Shown here piece after piece: positions 6,297 through 12,991 of a stretch of DNA of 12,991 nucleotides. Both the position numbers and the translations under genes were made by a program. Numbering within the stretch: the first letter of the stretch is position 1; each line of letters begins with the position of its first letter. The notes below the pieces were generated by a model. It saw nothing but the letters and a program-made list of their open reading frames with translations. It searched no databases and was not told where the DNA came from. Source of the stretch: an uncultured Porphyromonadaceae bacterium (GTDB lineage: Bacteria > Bacteroidota > Bacteroidia > Bacteroidales > Muribaculaceae); NCBI GenBank assembly GCA_900545955.1, contig URAU01000025.1, forward strand, positions 1 to 12,991, read 5' to 3'.

Positions 6297-7907
6297 TCAG
6301 GATGCGGCGATGTTGAGGATGTCGGTCTCGAACGTCTGGCGGTTGATGGCGCGGTTACGCAGTTTGTTGCGGTAAGCATAAATGGTGTTGACGCTGAAAT
6401 TCAGCATCTGGGCCAGACGGGGTGCATCGTCGATGCCGAGTCGCATCAGCGCGAGAATGCGCAGTTCCGGCGTGAGCAGTTCGCCTTCGGCCGGAGTGAT
6501 CCGGCTGTCGGGTTTCAGAAGGTCGTTCACCTGCTCTATGAAACGCGGGTATATATGTAGAAACGCGTCGTCGAACACGCTGTAGAATTCACGGCTTTGC
6601 TCTTCCATGAATTTGTTTGATTTTACCAGACGTGCCAGTTCTTCGGTCTGGCCGGCGGATATTTTGCGGTCCACGATTTTCCCAAGTTGTTTGAGCTTAT
6701 CCATATAGATGGAGCAGAGCGTGAGGAATCGGCTCATGTAGACTTCCTTAGCACGGTTCGATTCTTCGAGATGGCGTTTGAGGCCGTCGAGGCGGTGGAG
6801 CTGGCGGCGCAGGAACCATATCGCGGCCACGAGAGCCAGCATACAAGCCACGAGGATGATGAAAATGAATACCACCAGGCGCCTGTAGCGTGCTATCTGC
6901 AGCATATGGTCGTTTTCGATTACCGTGAGCAGTTCGGTAGTCTGAGAGAGACGCACCGACGCACGGCTTTCTACTACGTTGTTCATGGCGGCGAGCAGAT
7001 AGTTGTGTGCGCGTTCCGAATCTCCGTTCTGGAAGAGCAGGCCGCCGAGTTCCTGGATGGAGGTTACCTCCATGTTGCCCTGGCGCGTATCGGCAATGGC
7101 CGAAAGCGCCAGGTAATAAATGCGCTCGTACTGGTCGCCGGCCGTGTTGGCAAGCGACGCGAGTTTATGGCAGGCGATGGCATATCCCGGAGTGTCGAGT
7201 GTGAGTTTGTTGATCAGAGCCGTCATTACCTCGCGGCTTCGGGCATACTGGCGGGTGCCGTAGAGATATTCGCCGAGGTTGAGCATATATTCTACAGAAC
7301 CTTTCGGCAGAAGCGGAATCAATTTGCCCTGGGCCTCGATGGCGCGGTTGTTCCAGTAGTCGGCCGTAGAGAGGAATCCTTCGTAGTAGTTGGAAATGAA
7401 GCTGTACATACGGCGTGTGGCGTCGAAATACGTGCGCTTCTGCCCGGAGGTCATAGAGGTTGTGTCGACGAGTTCAAGTTCGTTGAGAGCGTCGTGCACA
7501 TATCCGGAAATCGAGAGGTAGGTGGCTCGCCGCAGTCGGAACTCCGTCGCGAGCGAATCATTGCCGATAGCCGACGCATGGTCGAGCCCCTGGGTATAGT
7601 AGACGAGTGCCGAGTCGTTGTCGAACGAACTGTAGCCGCCGGCGATGTCCATTGTGAGGTCGAACCAACGGCGCGAGTCGGTCCTGACATTGTTGCGTTG
7701 GATACGGATGGAATCGAGCCGCGTCTGTCGCATGTTTTTATATGTGTCGCGAAGCTCGATTTCGCGGTCGAGTTGCTGAAGAACCTTTTTCACTTCATTG
7801 CGTCCTACCGAGGTGTGAGCCGGATTGTCGTCGGAGTGTGCGGCAGGACATACCGTCGGCGTGGCAAGTGCGGAGACTATGAAAATATATAGGAGTGGTA
7901 ATTTCAT
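6297..7907 (-). CDS. Membrane-spanning TPR-type regulator with C-terminal HTH (DUF6377-like)
   Basis: A 536-residue protein built like the Bacteroidetes one-component membrane regulators. Residues 1-22 are a signal peptide. About 35-335 is an all-helical periplasmic region with TPR-like helix pairs. One transmembrane segment lies at 344-366, followed by a charged, probably coiled-coil stretch (368-390) and a cytoplasmic helical region to about 465. The end (479-520) looks like a LuxR-type helix-turn-helix, with LTPELRILALMRLGI and then SVNTIYAYRNKLRNR as a likely recognition helix. No kinase or receiver motif is visible. Family knowledge suggests it senses a periplasmic signal and binds DNA directly, like SusR-type regulators; ligand and targets are unknown. 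No SusC/SusD or glycoside hydrolase gene is in the window. It lies 39 nt after mutL and 18 nt before the ATP-grasp-like gene, its most likely partner. Confidence 0.82.
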   Translation of the reverse strand: MKLPLLYIFIVSALATPTVCPAAHSDDNPAHTSVGRNEVKKVLQQLDREIELRDTYKNMRQTRLDSIRIQRNNVRTDSRRWFDLTMDIAGGYSSFDNDSALVYYTQGLDHASAIGNDSLATEFRLRRATYLSISGYVHDALNELELVDTTSMTSGQKRTYFDATRRMYSFISNYYEGFLSTADYWNNRAIEAQGKLIPLLPKGSVEYMLNLGEYLYGTRQYARSREVMTALINKLTLDTPGYAIACHKLASLANTAGDQYERIYYLALSAIADTRQGNMEVTSIQELGGLLFQNGDSERAHNYLLAAMNNVVESRASVRLSQTTELLTVIENDHMLQIARYRRLVVFIFIILVACMLALVAAIWFLRRQLHRLDGLKRHLEESNRAKEVYMSRFLTLCSIYMDKLKQLGKIVDRKISAGQTEELARLVKSNKFMEEQSREFYSVFDDAFLHIYPRFIEQVNDLLKPDSRITPAEGELLTPELRILALMRLGIDDAPRLAQMLNFSVNTIYAYRNKLRNRAINRQTFETDILNIAAS

Positions 7908-7946
7908 GTGATGATGTTATGCTGGATGGTGTGGCATACGTCCGGT

Positions 7947-9893
7947 CTACAGGCGCTTGGCTATTTCAGCCATGTCGAGAGTGAAAAATACGGGTTGCCC
8001 GGTCGGTGTATATCCCGGATCAGGCAGCGAGAAAAGACGGCTCAGCAGAGTCTCCGCCTCCGCCTGACTGAGCGGCTGCCCGGGTTGAACGGCAGCGGCG
8101 CGAGCCATAGCAAGCGCCACTTTGGCGGGGAGGGTATTTTCGCGGGTCTCCGTTTCCTCCGCAACATCGGCAATCATTTTCTGCAACAGGTCGATGGCGT
8201 TGAATTTAGCCGTTGAGGCAGGCACTGCGTTTATGCTCCAGGCGCTGTCGCCGAGATATTCCAGCTGGAACCCGAGTTCACGGAGTTGTTCGCCCATGGT
8301 GCTTAAAGTGCTGTTTTGCGTCGGGGTGAGGTGCATGACCTCCGGGAACAGCACTGCCTGCGATACGCCTGCCACAATCCTGCCTTCGCGGAAAAACTCC
8401 TCGTAGAGAACCTTTACATGCGCCCGGTGGGAGTCGACCACCATGAGGCCGGCATGGGAAGGCACTACAAGATACTTCTGTTTAAGCTGGAGGAGCGATA
8501 CCGGCTGCGTCGTGGTGCCGTCGAGCGGAAGCGTCTCGCCGCAATCCTGGCGGGAATTGAGGCCGGAAGCCTCGACCGGCTCGCTGTTGGAATCGGAAAC
8601 GGGTTGCTCATCAGGTATATTGAGTGCGCTGGCATCGCCTCCTTCATCGGGAAACAGAAAATCCGACGGCTCGACACCACCCGAGAAGCCTTCATAGAGT
8701 TTTTCCCAATCGTCGAGGGGCCGGCTGGGTCGCTTTGACGGCAGGCCTGAACCCATACTCCCGGCAGCGCGGGGAGTCGCATGCTCTTGCGCGAAAGGAT
8801 TGTAGTCGCCCGACACCATGTCGCCGAAATTCGCTTCGGCATTGGGGTTGAATACGGGTACATCAATCCGGTCGGTGCTGTCGAAGTCGATGGAGGGGAC
8901 GGCATTGAATTTTCCGAGCGCCTCCTTTATGGCAGCTACAAGAATCTGCCATATCGGAGCTTCGTTCTCGAATTTAATCTCGCTTTTGGTCGGATGAATG
9001 TTGACGTCGATGGTCTGCGGGTCGACCTCGAAGTTCAGAAAGTATGAGGGCTGATGGTCGGCCGGTATGAGATTCTCATAGCAGTGAAGCACCGCCTTGC
9101 GGAAATAGGGGTGCATCATGTTGCGGCCGTTCACGAAGAAATACTGCAGGGCGTTGCGCTTGCGGGCGTTTTCGGGATTGGCTACAAAGCCGGAAATCTT
9201 CACAAGCGACGTTTCCGTTGCCACCGGTATGAGCTGCTTCTCGAGCGATTTGCCGAAAAGACTTACAATGCGCTGTTTCAGAGTGCCGGGGAGGAGCTGA
9301 TGGAGAGTGACCTCATTGTGCACTAGCGTGAAGGTCTTGTCGGGATTCACCAGCGCGAGCCTTTCGAACTCGTGGAGGATGTGTGTGAGCTCTACCGCGT
9401 CTTTTTTCAGGAATTTACGTCGGGCCGGAAAGTTGAAGAACAGATTCTTTACCGACAGATTCGTTCCGGCGGCACAGGCTTCGGCGGTCTGATGCTGGAA
9501 TTTGGATGCGGCAATCTCCAGATGAGTGCCGACGGTATCGCCCTTGCGCATTGTGCGCAGGTCAATCTGTGCCACCGCGGCGATGGATGGCAGAGCTTCG
9601 CCGCGGAACCCCATGGTATGAAGTTCGAAAAGATCGCTTGCCTGCCTGATTTTCGAAGTGGCATGGCGCTCAAAGGCCAGACGCGCGTCGGTATCCGACA
9701 TTCCGCAGCCGTTGTCGATTACCTGAATCAGATTCTTGCCGCCGTCGCGGAGAATAATCTGAATGGAGGTTGCACCGGCGTCAACTGCATTTTCAACCAG
9801 CTCCTTGATTACCGAAGCCGGGCGCTGGATAACTTCTCCGGCGGCAATCTGGTTGGCCACCGAATCAGGCAGAAGTCGGATAACGTCGCTCAT
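7947..9893 (-). CDS. mutL: DNA mismatch repair protein MutL
   Basis: A 648-residue MutL, the ATPase that links MutS mismatch recognition to strand removal. The GHKL ATPase motifs are intact: ELVENAVDAGA at 31-41, VIDNGCGM at 58-65, GFRGEA at 95-100 and GTNLSVKNLFFNFPARRKF at 143-161. The transducer domain ends with DVNIHPTKSEIKF at 296-308. A long, acidic, low-complexity linker spans about 333-463, and the C-terminal dimerisation domain about 464-648. The endonuclease motif DQHAxxExxxxE appears only in degenerate form (DSHRAHVKVLYE, 487-498), and the C-terminal CPHGRP-type metal motif reads YTPTGQP (628-634). Nicking activity is therefore doubtful. The ATG has no Shine-Dalgarno sequence. The gene lies 55 nt after glnA with no clear promoter of its own. 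Confidence 0.97.
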   Translation of the reverse strand: MSDVIRLLPDSVANQIAAGEVIQRPASVIKELVENAVDAGATSIQIILRDGGKNLIQVIDNGCGMSDTDARLAFERHATSKIRQASDLFELHTMGFRGEALPSIAAVAQIDLRTMRKGDTVGTHLEIAASKFQHQTAEACAAGTNLSVKNLFFNFPARRKFLKKDAVELTHILHEFERLALVNPDKTFTLVHNEVTLHQLLPGTLKQRIVSLFGKSLEKQLIPVATETSLVKISGFVANPENARKRNALQYFFVNGRNMMHPYFRKAVLHCYENLIPADHQPSYFLNFEVDPQTIDVNIHPTKSEIKFENEAPIWQILVAAIKEALGKFNAVPSIDFDSTDRIDVPVFNPNAEANFGDMVSGDYNPFAQEHATPRAAGSMGSGLPSKRPSRPLDDWEKLYEGFSGGVEPSDFLFPDEGGDASALNIPDEQPVSDSNSEPVEASGLNSRQDCGETLPLDGTTTQPVSLLQLKQKYLVVPSHAGLMVVDSHRAHVKVLYEEFFREGRIVAGVSQAVLFPEVMHLTPTQNSTLSTMGEQLRELGFQLEYLGDSAWSINAVPASTAKFNAIDLLQKMIADVAEETETRENTLPAKVALAMARAAAVQPGQPLSQAEAETLLSRLFSLPDPGYTPTGQPVFFTLDMAEIAKRL

Positions 9894-9948
9894 CTTTTGT
9901 GTTTATCTCTTTGTTGCGTTTGATTGAGTGGTTGCAAGGCGGCAGGAT

Positions 9949-11454
9949 TCATCCGCAGTGGAAATAGCGGCTTACCAGGCGCCCCATCAGGTCGGGGTCG
10001 CGGTGGGCGCGTTCGGAGAGACTGGCGTCGTCGAAGGCCCGCAGACGAGCCACGATGGCATCGATCATCGCCGGAGTGAATACCCCCGATGCTTCAAAAA
10101 GGTCGCGCTGCTGTTCAAGCACATCCGCACTCTCGGCGCAGTTGGCCGGGAGCTGTTCGAGCCGTTCGAGCAGAGCGGCGTTGGCTTCGTCGTGTATATT
10201 GGCGCTCACGTAAGTGCGTTCGGCCACATCGAGAGCGTCGGCCATATCGAAACCGTGGCGAGCGGCAACTGCAAGTCCGGCCAGCAGCATGTATATGTCG
10301 GCCGAGCCGTCGGCATTGCGAATCTCGATGGTCTGTTTCTGCGATGCGTCGGTCTGCGCGGGTTTCTGCGCCGGATTCACCACAGCGCTCATATCGGTCG
10401 AGGTAGTCCATCCCAGCGGCACGCGGATGAGTACCGAGCGGTTGCGGTCGCCCCAGCATACGTTGGTAGGCGCTTCCTGATGCGGAACCAGGCGGAAGTA
10501 GCTTGTGGGATTGGTATTGCCGAAGGCTGTAAGAGCCGGGGCAAGAGTTATGAGTCCGGCAATCAGACGGCGTGCGTCGTCGCTGAGCCGGCGGTCGGCG
10601 TCGAGCATCACGTTGCGGCCGTCGCGCATCAGGCGCATGTGCACGTGCAGCCCCGAGCCGGCCTTGCCGTTGGTGATTTTCGGGGCGAACGTAACGTTCA
10701 GGTTGAGTCGCGATGCGAGATTGCGGATCACCCATTTGGCGAGCATGAGCTGGTCGGCGGCCTGCTCGGCCGGAACAGGGAGGAACTCTATCTCGTTCTG
10801 TTCGTAGTTCATTCCGTTGAGGGTGAAATTGCCGACCTCCGAGTGTCCGTATTTGATTTTTCCACCGGTACGCGCTATATACTGCATGCACCGTGTGCGG
10901 AAATCGTTGAATTTGGCAAACGGGGCCGATTCATGGTAACCGCGCTGGTCGCTTGCGGGAAACATCCCCTCGTCAGGCGAGATGACGTAATACTCCAGTT
11001 CGCCCATGGCCTGGAATTCGAGGCCTGTGGCCTTACGGAATTCAGCGCACGCGCGGCGCAGGGCACGTTCGGGCGAGGAAGCCAGCTCGTTGCCGTCTTT
11101 ATCGAAGAAGTTGCACAGCATGCTCAGCGTGGGAATCTCGGCAAAGGGGTCGAGAAAGGCCGTGGAGTAGCGCGGGATGACGTAGAGGTCGCTGTTGCCG
11201 GCCTCGATGAATCCCGGGAACAGACTGGAGCCGTCTACGCGTTCGCCCGAGGTGAGTATGGTGTTAAGATAGTCGAGGTCGTTGATTACGAAGTTGAGCG
11301 TTTTCAGGCGTCCGTCGGCGGCGGGATACATGAAGTTGATCATTTCCACGCCGTTGTTTACCACAAAGTCGACGAGGTCCTCGCGGGTGATGTCCTCCGG
11401 ATTTTTTTCGAGGTATTTCAACACGCGGTTGTTGGTAAGTGTCGTTTCGTTCAT
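9949..11454 (-). CDS. glnA: Glutamine synthetase family protein, type-I-like
   Basis: A 501-residue glutamine synthetase, making glutamine from glutamate, ammonia and ATP. The order of motifs fits type I: the beta-grasp part with VDGSSLFPG (73-81), then GELEYY (151-156), GHSEVG (203-208), EQNEIEF (218-224), GSGLHVHM (266-273), NPTSYFRLVP (315-324), NRSVLIRVP (338-346) and EIRNADGSADIY (377-388). It is slightly longer than E. coli GlnA. The stretch between NRSVLIRVP and EIRNADGS (347-376) seems longer than usual. The Asn-Leu-Tyr adenylylation site of enterobacterial GlnA is absent, so adenylylation control is unlikely. Bacteroidetes often rely on the larger type III enzyme as well, so this may be a second enzyme or a relative acting on another amine. 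It lies between the CBM9-like gene (55-nt gap) and mutL (55-nt gap). Confidence 0.92.
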   Translation of the reverse strand: MNETTLTNNRVLKYLEKNPEDITREDLVDFVVNNGVEMINFMYPAADGRLKTLNFVINDLDYLNTILTSGERVDGSSLFPGFIEAGNSDLYVIPRYSTAFLDPFAEIPTLSMLCNFFDKDGNELASSPERALRRACAEFRKATGLEFQAMGELEYYVISPDEGMFPASDQRGYHESAPFAKFNDFRTRCMQYIARTGGKIKYGHSEVGNFTLNGMNYEQNEIEFLPVPAEQAADQLMLAKWVIRNLASRLNLNVTFAPKITNGKAGSGLHVHMRLMRDGRNVMLDADRRLSDDARRLIAGLITLAPALTAFGNTNPTSYFRLVPHQEAPTNVCWGDRNRSVLIRVPLGWTTSTDMSAVVNPAQKPAQTDASQKQTIEIRNADGSADIYMLLAGLAVAARHGFDMADALDVAERTYVSANIHDEANAALLERLEQLPANCAESADVLEQQRDLFEASGVFTPAMIDAIVARLRAFDDASLSERAHRDPDLMGRLVSRYFHCG

Positions 11455-11509
11455 GATTGAGATTTAAAGCTTTGGGAAGTTGAAGCGCCCCATGTGCAGG
11501 GCATGCGTT

Positions 11510-12169
11510 TCAGTCGAGAATTATATCTCCGAAGAAGTCCGGCTGATGAAAGTCGGGCTCAGGAGTATCGATGGGTGCCCAGCTCAGGAAATGCGGCTGG
11601 GATGTGGCCGAGGCACATTTGTTGAAGTTGCCGCGCATAGCAATCGGCTTACCTTCGTACCGGATGCCGAGAAGTCGGAGCGGAATGGCGACCACCACAC
11701 TCCAGATAAACGAACCTTCCACCTCTTCGAACGGACGCCGGCCAACCGAGGCATATCGTCCGATGGTCTGAAGCTCGTCGGCTGAAAGAGGACGGCAGTC
11801 GGCCTGAGCGACGCATTCGGCCGAATTGAGGATGCCTATGCAGTTGAACTCGAAAGTGAAATAGTGGGGCGACGATGGATTCGGCTGCAGATAGAATTCC
11901 ACGCACGAATCCTCGCTCACGGGCGAGTTGTCGGTGTAGTTGGCCGCGCGGAGGTAATTGCAGCGCACCAGAAAGTCGATGTAGATGGCCTCGGAAGTGT
12001 GAGCTGCCGTTACAACCGTCAGGGGGCGGTAGGGAAATGTTTCGGGCCAGTTGAGCGATTCTACGGAGAAGCGTGCGCCACCTTCCTCAAGAGCGTTGCC
12101 CACGGCGTCGAGACTCATTCCGTCGAGACCTTCGCGAAAGGGGATATGAAGCAGAGTGTTGGTTTTCAT
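11510..12169 (-). CDS. CBM9-like (carbohydrate-binding family 9-like) domain protein
   Basis: A 219-residue single-domain protein. The frame stays open 66 codons further upstream, but that part overlaps lysE; the ATG at 12167-12169 fits the domain boundary and leaves a 47-nt gap after lysE. It matches the Bacteroidetes CBM9-like family (Pfam Carbohydrate-binding family 9-like, as I recall it): NSPVSEDSCVEFYLQP (81-96), YFTFEFNCIGIL (103-114), WSVVVAIPLRLL (156-167), RGNFNKC (179-185), QPHFLSWAPI (191-200) and a PDFHQPDFFG ending. Relatives are often attached to extracellular glycan enzymes, yet this one has no signal peptide, lipobox or catalytic domain, so it appears cytoplasmic. Its ligand is unknown; the link to glutamine synthetase and LysE is only adjacency. 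Confidence 0.86.
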   Translation of the reverse strand: MKTNTLLHIPFREGLDGMSLDAVGNALEEGGARFSVESLNWPETFPYRPLTVVTAAHTSEAIYIDFLVRCNYLRAANYTDNSPVSEDSCVEFYLQPNPSSPHYFTFEFNCIGILNSAECVAQADCRPLSADELQTIGRYASVGRRPFEEVEGSFIWSVVVAIPLRLLGIRYEGKPIAMRGNFNKCASATSQPHFLSWAPIDTPEPDFHQPDFFGDIILD

Positions 12170-12216
12170 TGTCGGTGATTTGAGATAGATGTCGGGAGTC
12201 GGGACTTCCGTGGAGT

Positions 12217-12861
12217 TTAGACGGCCAGATAGCCGGCGATTCCTTTCCACAGTCCCACAATGGCCATAATAAACAGAATTGATGCAACGATTCTGTTGAA
12301 TATCCAGAGCGAGCGCACGTTGAAATGTGCACGTGCCTTGTTGACGAAATATGTTATCAGCCACCACCAGAGCAGGGCGCCCCCTACGATGGCGCCGTAG
12401 CCGGCTATATAGTGGTAGAAACGGAATTCTGGCAGGAGGAAGTTGAACCGTGCGAACAATCCTATTATAAAAAATACTATGAGCGGATTGGCGAATGTGA
12501 ACAGGAAGCCGGTCCAGAAGTCTTTCCAGAATCCGTTGGCAACTTCGTCGGGTTTTTTAAGGGTTGCAGTCGGGTTTTTCCTGAAAAGATAGAAGGCGAA
12601 CCCGATGAGGACCACACTGCCCACAATCTGAAGCAGCATCTGGCGCGACAGCACGAAATCCGTCACAAAGCTCATACACAGCCCCGTAAGCAGACTATAG
12701 GTCAGGTCGGAGAGGGCGGCCCCGATTCCTGTGTAGAAAGCGGGCCAGCGGCCTTTGTTGAGCGTGCGCTGGATTACGAGCATGCCGATCGGTCCCATCG
12801 GCGCTGACATCAGAATGCCGATGAGAACTCCAGAGCTCATTATGTTCCAGAAATGCTCCAT
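12217..12861 (-). CDS. LysE family amino-acid exporter-type membrane protein
   Basis: A 214-residue inner-membrane protein of the LysE/RhtB superfamily, which exports amino acids or related small molecules by proton exchange. The family signature near the N terminus is clear: a hydrophobic helix with APMGPIGMLVI (20-30), then GIGAALSDLTY (45-55). About six hydrophobic segments are visible, near 8-30, 42-64, 74-93, 115-138, 148-173 and 186-212, with a basic loop at 94-103 and GFLFTFANP at 118-126. Length is normal for the family. It is the first gene of the six-gene run. Its ATG lies 10 bp from a -7 promoter box, so the mRNA should have almost no 5' leader. The substrate cannot be told from the sequence. 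Confidence 0.92.
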   Translation of the reverse strand: MEHFWNIMSSGVLIGILMSAPMGPIGMLVIQRTLNKGRWPAFYTGIGAALSDLTYSLLTGLCMSFVTDFVLSRQMLLQIVGSVVLIGFAFYLFRKNPTATLKKPDEVANGFWKDFWTGFLFTFANPLIVFFIIGLFARFNFLLPEFRFYHYIAGYGAIVGGALLWWWLITYFVNKARAHFNVRSLWIFNRIVASILFIMAIVGLWKGIAGYLAV

Positions 12862-12871
12862 AGAATAAGGA

Positions 12872-12902
12872 CAAATTTAGCGCTTTTAGTTTGCCTGCGC
12901 AA
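12872..12902 (-). promoter_or_regulatory. Bacteroidetes-type promoter for the lysE-led unit
   Basis: On the minus strand TAAATTTG (12872-12879) matches the -7 consensus TAnnTTTG exactly, and a TTG (12900-12902, preceded by G) lies 20 nt upstream in the -33 position. The start codon of lysE begins only 10 bp after the -7 box, so the transcript would have a leader of a few nucleotides at most. No other such box lies closer to the downstream genes, so this may drive the whole run to 5142. Confidence 0.68.
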
Positions 12903-12966
12903 CTGCAATAACAAAAAAAGGACCATTCTGACAGCGCCCACGCCATCCGGATAAAAATGAGTCGGG

Positions 12967-12991
12967 GTGTCAAAATTCTGAATTTTGACAC
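12967..12991. repeat. Perfect 25-bp inverted repeat at window edge
   Basis: Two perfect 12-bp arms, GTGTCAAAATTC and GAATTTTGACAC, flank a single central T. It lies about 65 bp upstream of the lysE -33 box and ends exactly at the window edge, so it may be longer. No T-run follows it on the minus strand, which argues against a terminator for a gene read toward lysE; the other side cannot be seen. It could be an operator for a dimeric regulator, a terminator for a gene entering from outside, or a dispersed repeat. Confidence 0.8.

Noticed and set aside
6687..7892. Long open frame on the plus strand (401 codons) antisense to the regulator gene
   Set aside because: No domain or promoter is visible, and the opposite strand encodes a protein with signal peptide, membrane span and HTH.
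9928..11460. Long open frame on the plus strand (510 codons) antisense to glutamine synthetase
   Set aside because: It mirrors the glnA gene almost end to end and has no family features; the minus-strand product carries all glutamine synthetase motifs.
12170..12367. N-terminal extension of the CBM9-like protein (66 codons)
   Set aside because: Most of it overlaps lysE and shows no domain or signal peptide; the domain begins right after the ATG at 12169.
12695..12991. Minus-strand open frame (98 codons) entering lysE from the window edge
   Set aside because: It crosses the palindrome and the lysE promoter and then reads lysE out of frame.

Overview
The window looks like part of a Bacteroidales chromosome, possibly Muribaculaceae. 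The family guess is weak; the order is well supported. Evidence for the order: promoter elements match the Bacteroidetes form TAnnTTTG with a TTTG-like -33 box; none of the nine genes has a convincing Shine-Dalgarno sequence; and several proteins belong to families I know mainly from this phylum (OstA-like, DUF6377-type regulator, CBM9-like domain, 'PEND' ATP-grasp-like protein). All genes lie on the minus strand, so transcription runs from high to low coordinates. The coding is dense, with AT-rich intergenic promoters.

Layout in transcription order. (1) 12991-12862: intergenic, with a perfect 25-bp inverted repeat at the window edge and a promoter whose -7 box sits only 10 bp from the first start codon. 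(2) 12861-5142: six genes in a row with gaps of 18-55 nt, probably one transcription unit: a LysE-family exporter, a CBM9-like protein without a signal peptide, a type-I-like glutamine synthetase, MutL, a membrane-spanning TPR/HTH regulator of DUF6377 type, and an uncharacterised ATP-grasp-like protein. (3) 5141-4979: intergenic, with a promoter. (4) 4978-378: a tight three-gene unit: SurA-type peptidyl-prolyl isomerase (GTG start), OstA-like protein (ATGA overlap with the SurA gene) and an M18 aminopeptidase (15-nt gap). (5) 377-199: intergenic, with a strong-looking promoter and a small leader hairpin. (6) 198-1: two tandem tRNA-Arg(ACG) genes, the second cut by the window edge.

How the genes fit together. 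The SurA and OstA-like pair points to outer-membrane protein folding and lipopolysaccharide transport in the periplasm. MutL is mismatch repair. From memory, mutL, ostA and surA-type genes are often close neighbours in Bacteroidales; here mutL is separated from ostA by the regulator, the ATP-grasp-like gene and surA. Glutamine synthetase next to an amino-acid-exporter-type protein suggests nitrogen metabolism, but that is inference from adjacency. I see no mobile element, CRISPR array, phage gene or defence system. The most open questions are the ATP-grasp-like protein, the one-component membrane regulator, the cytoplasmic-looking CBM9-like protein, the edge palindrome, and a compensated A19-U56 tertiary pair in the tRNA-Arg genes.
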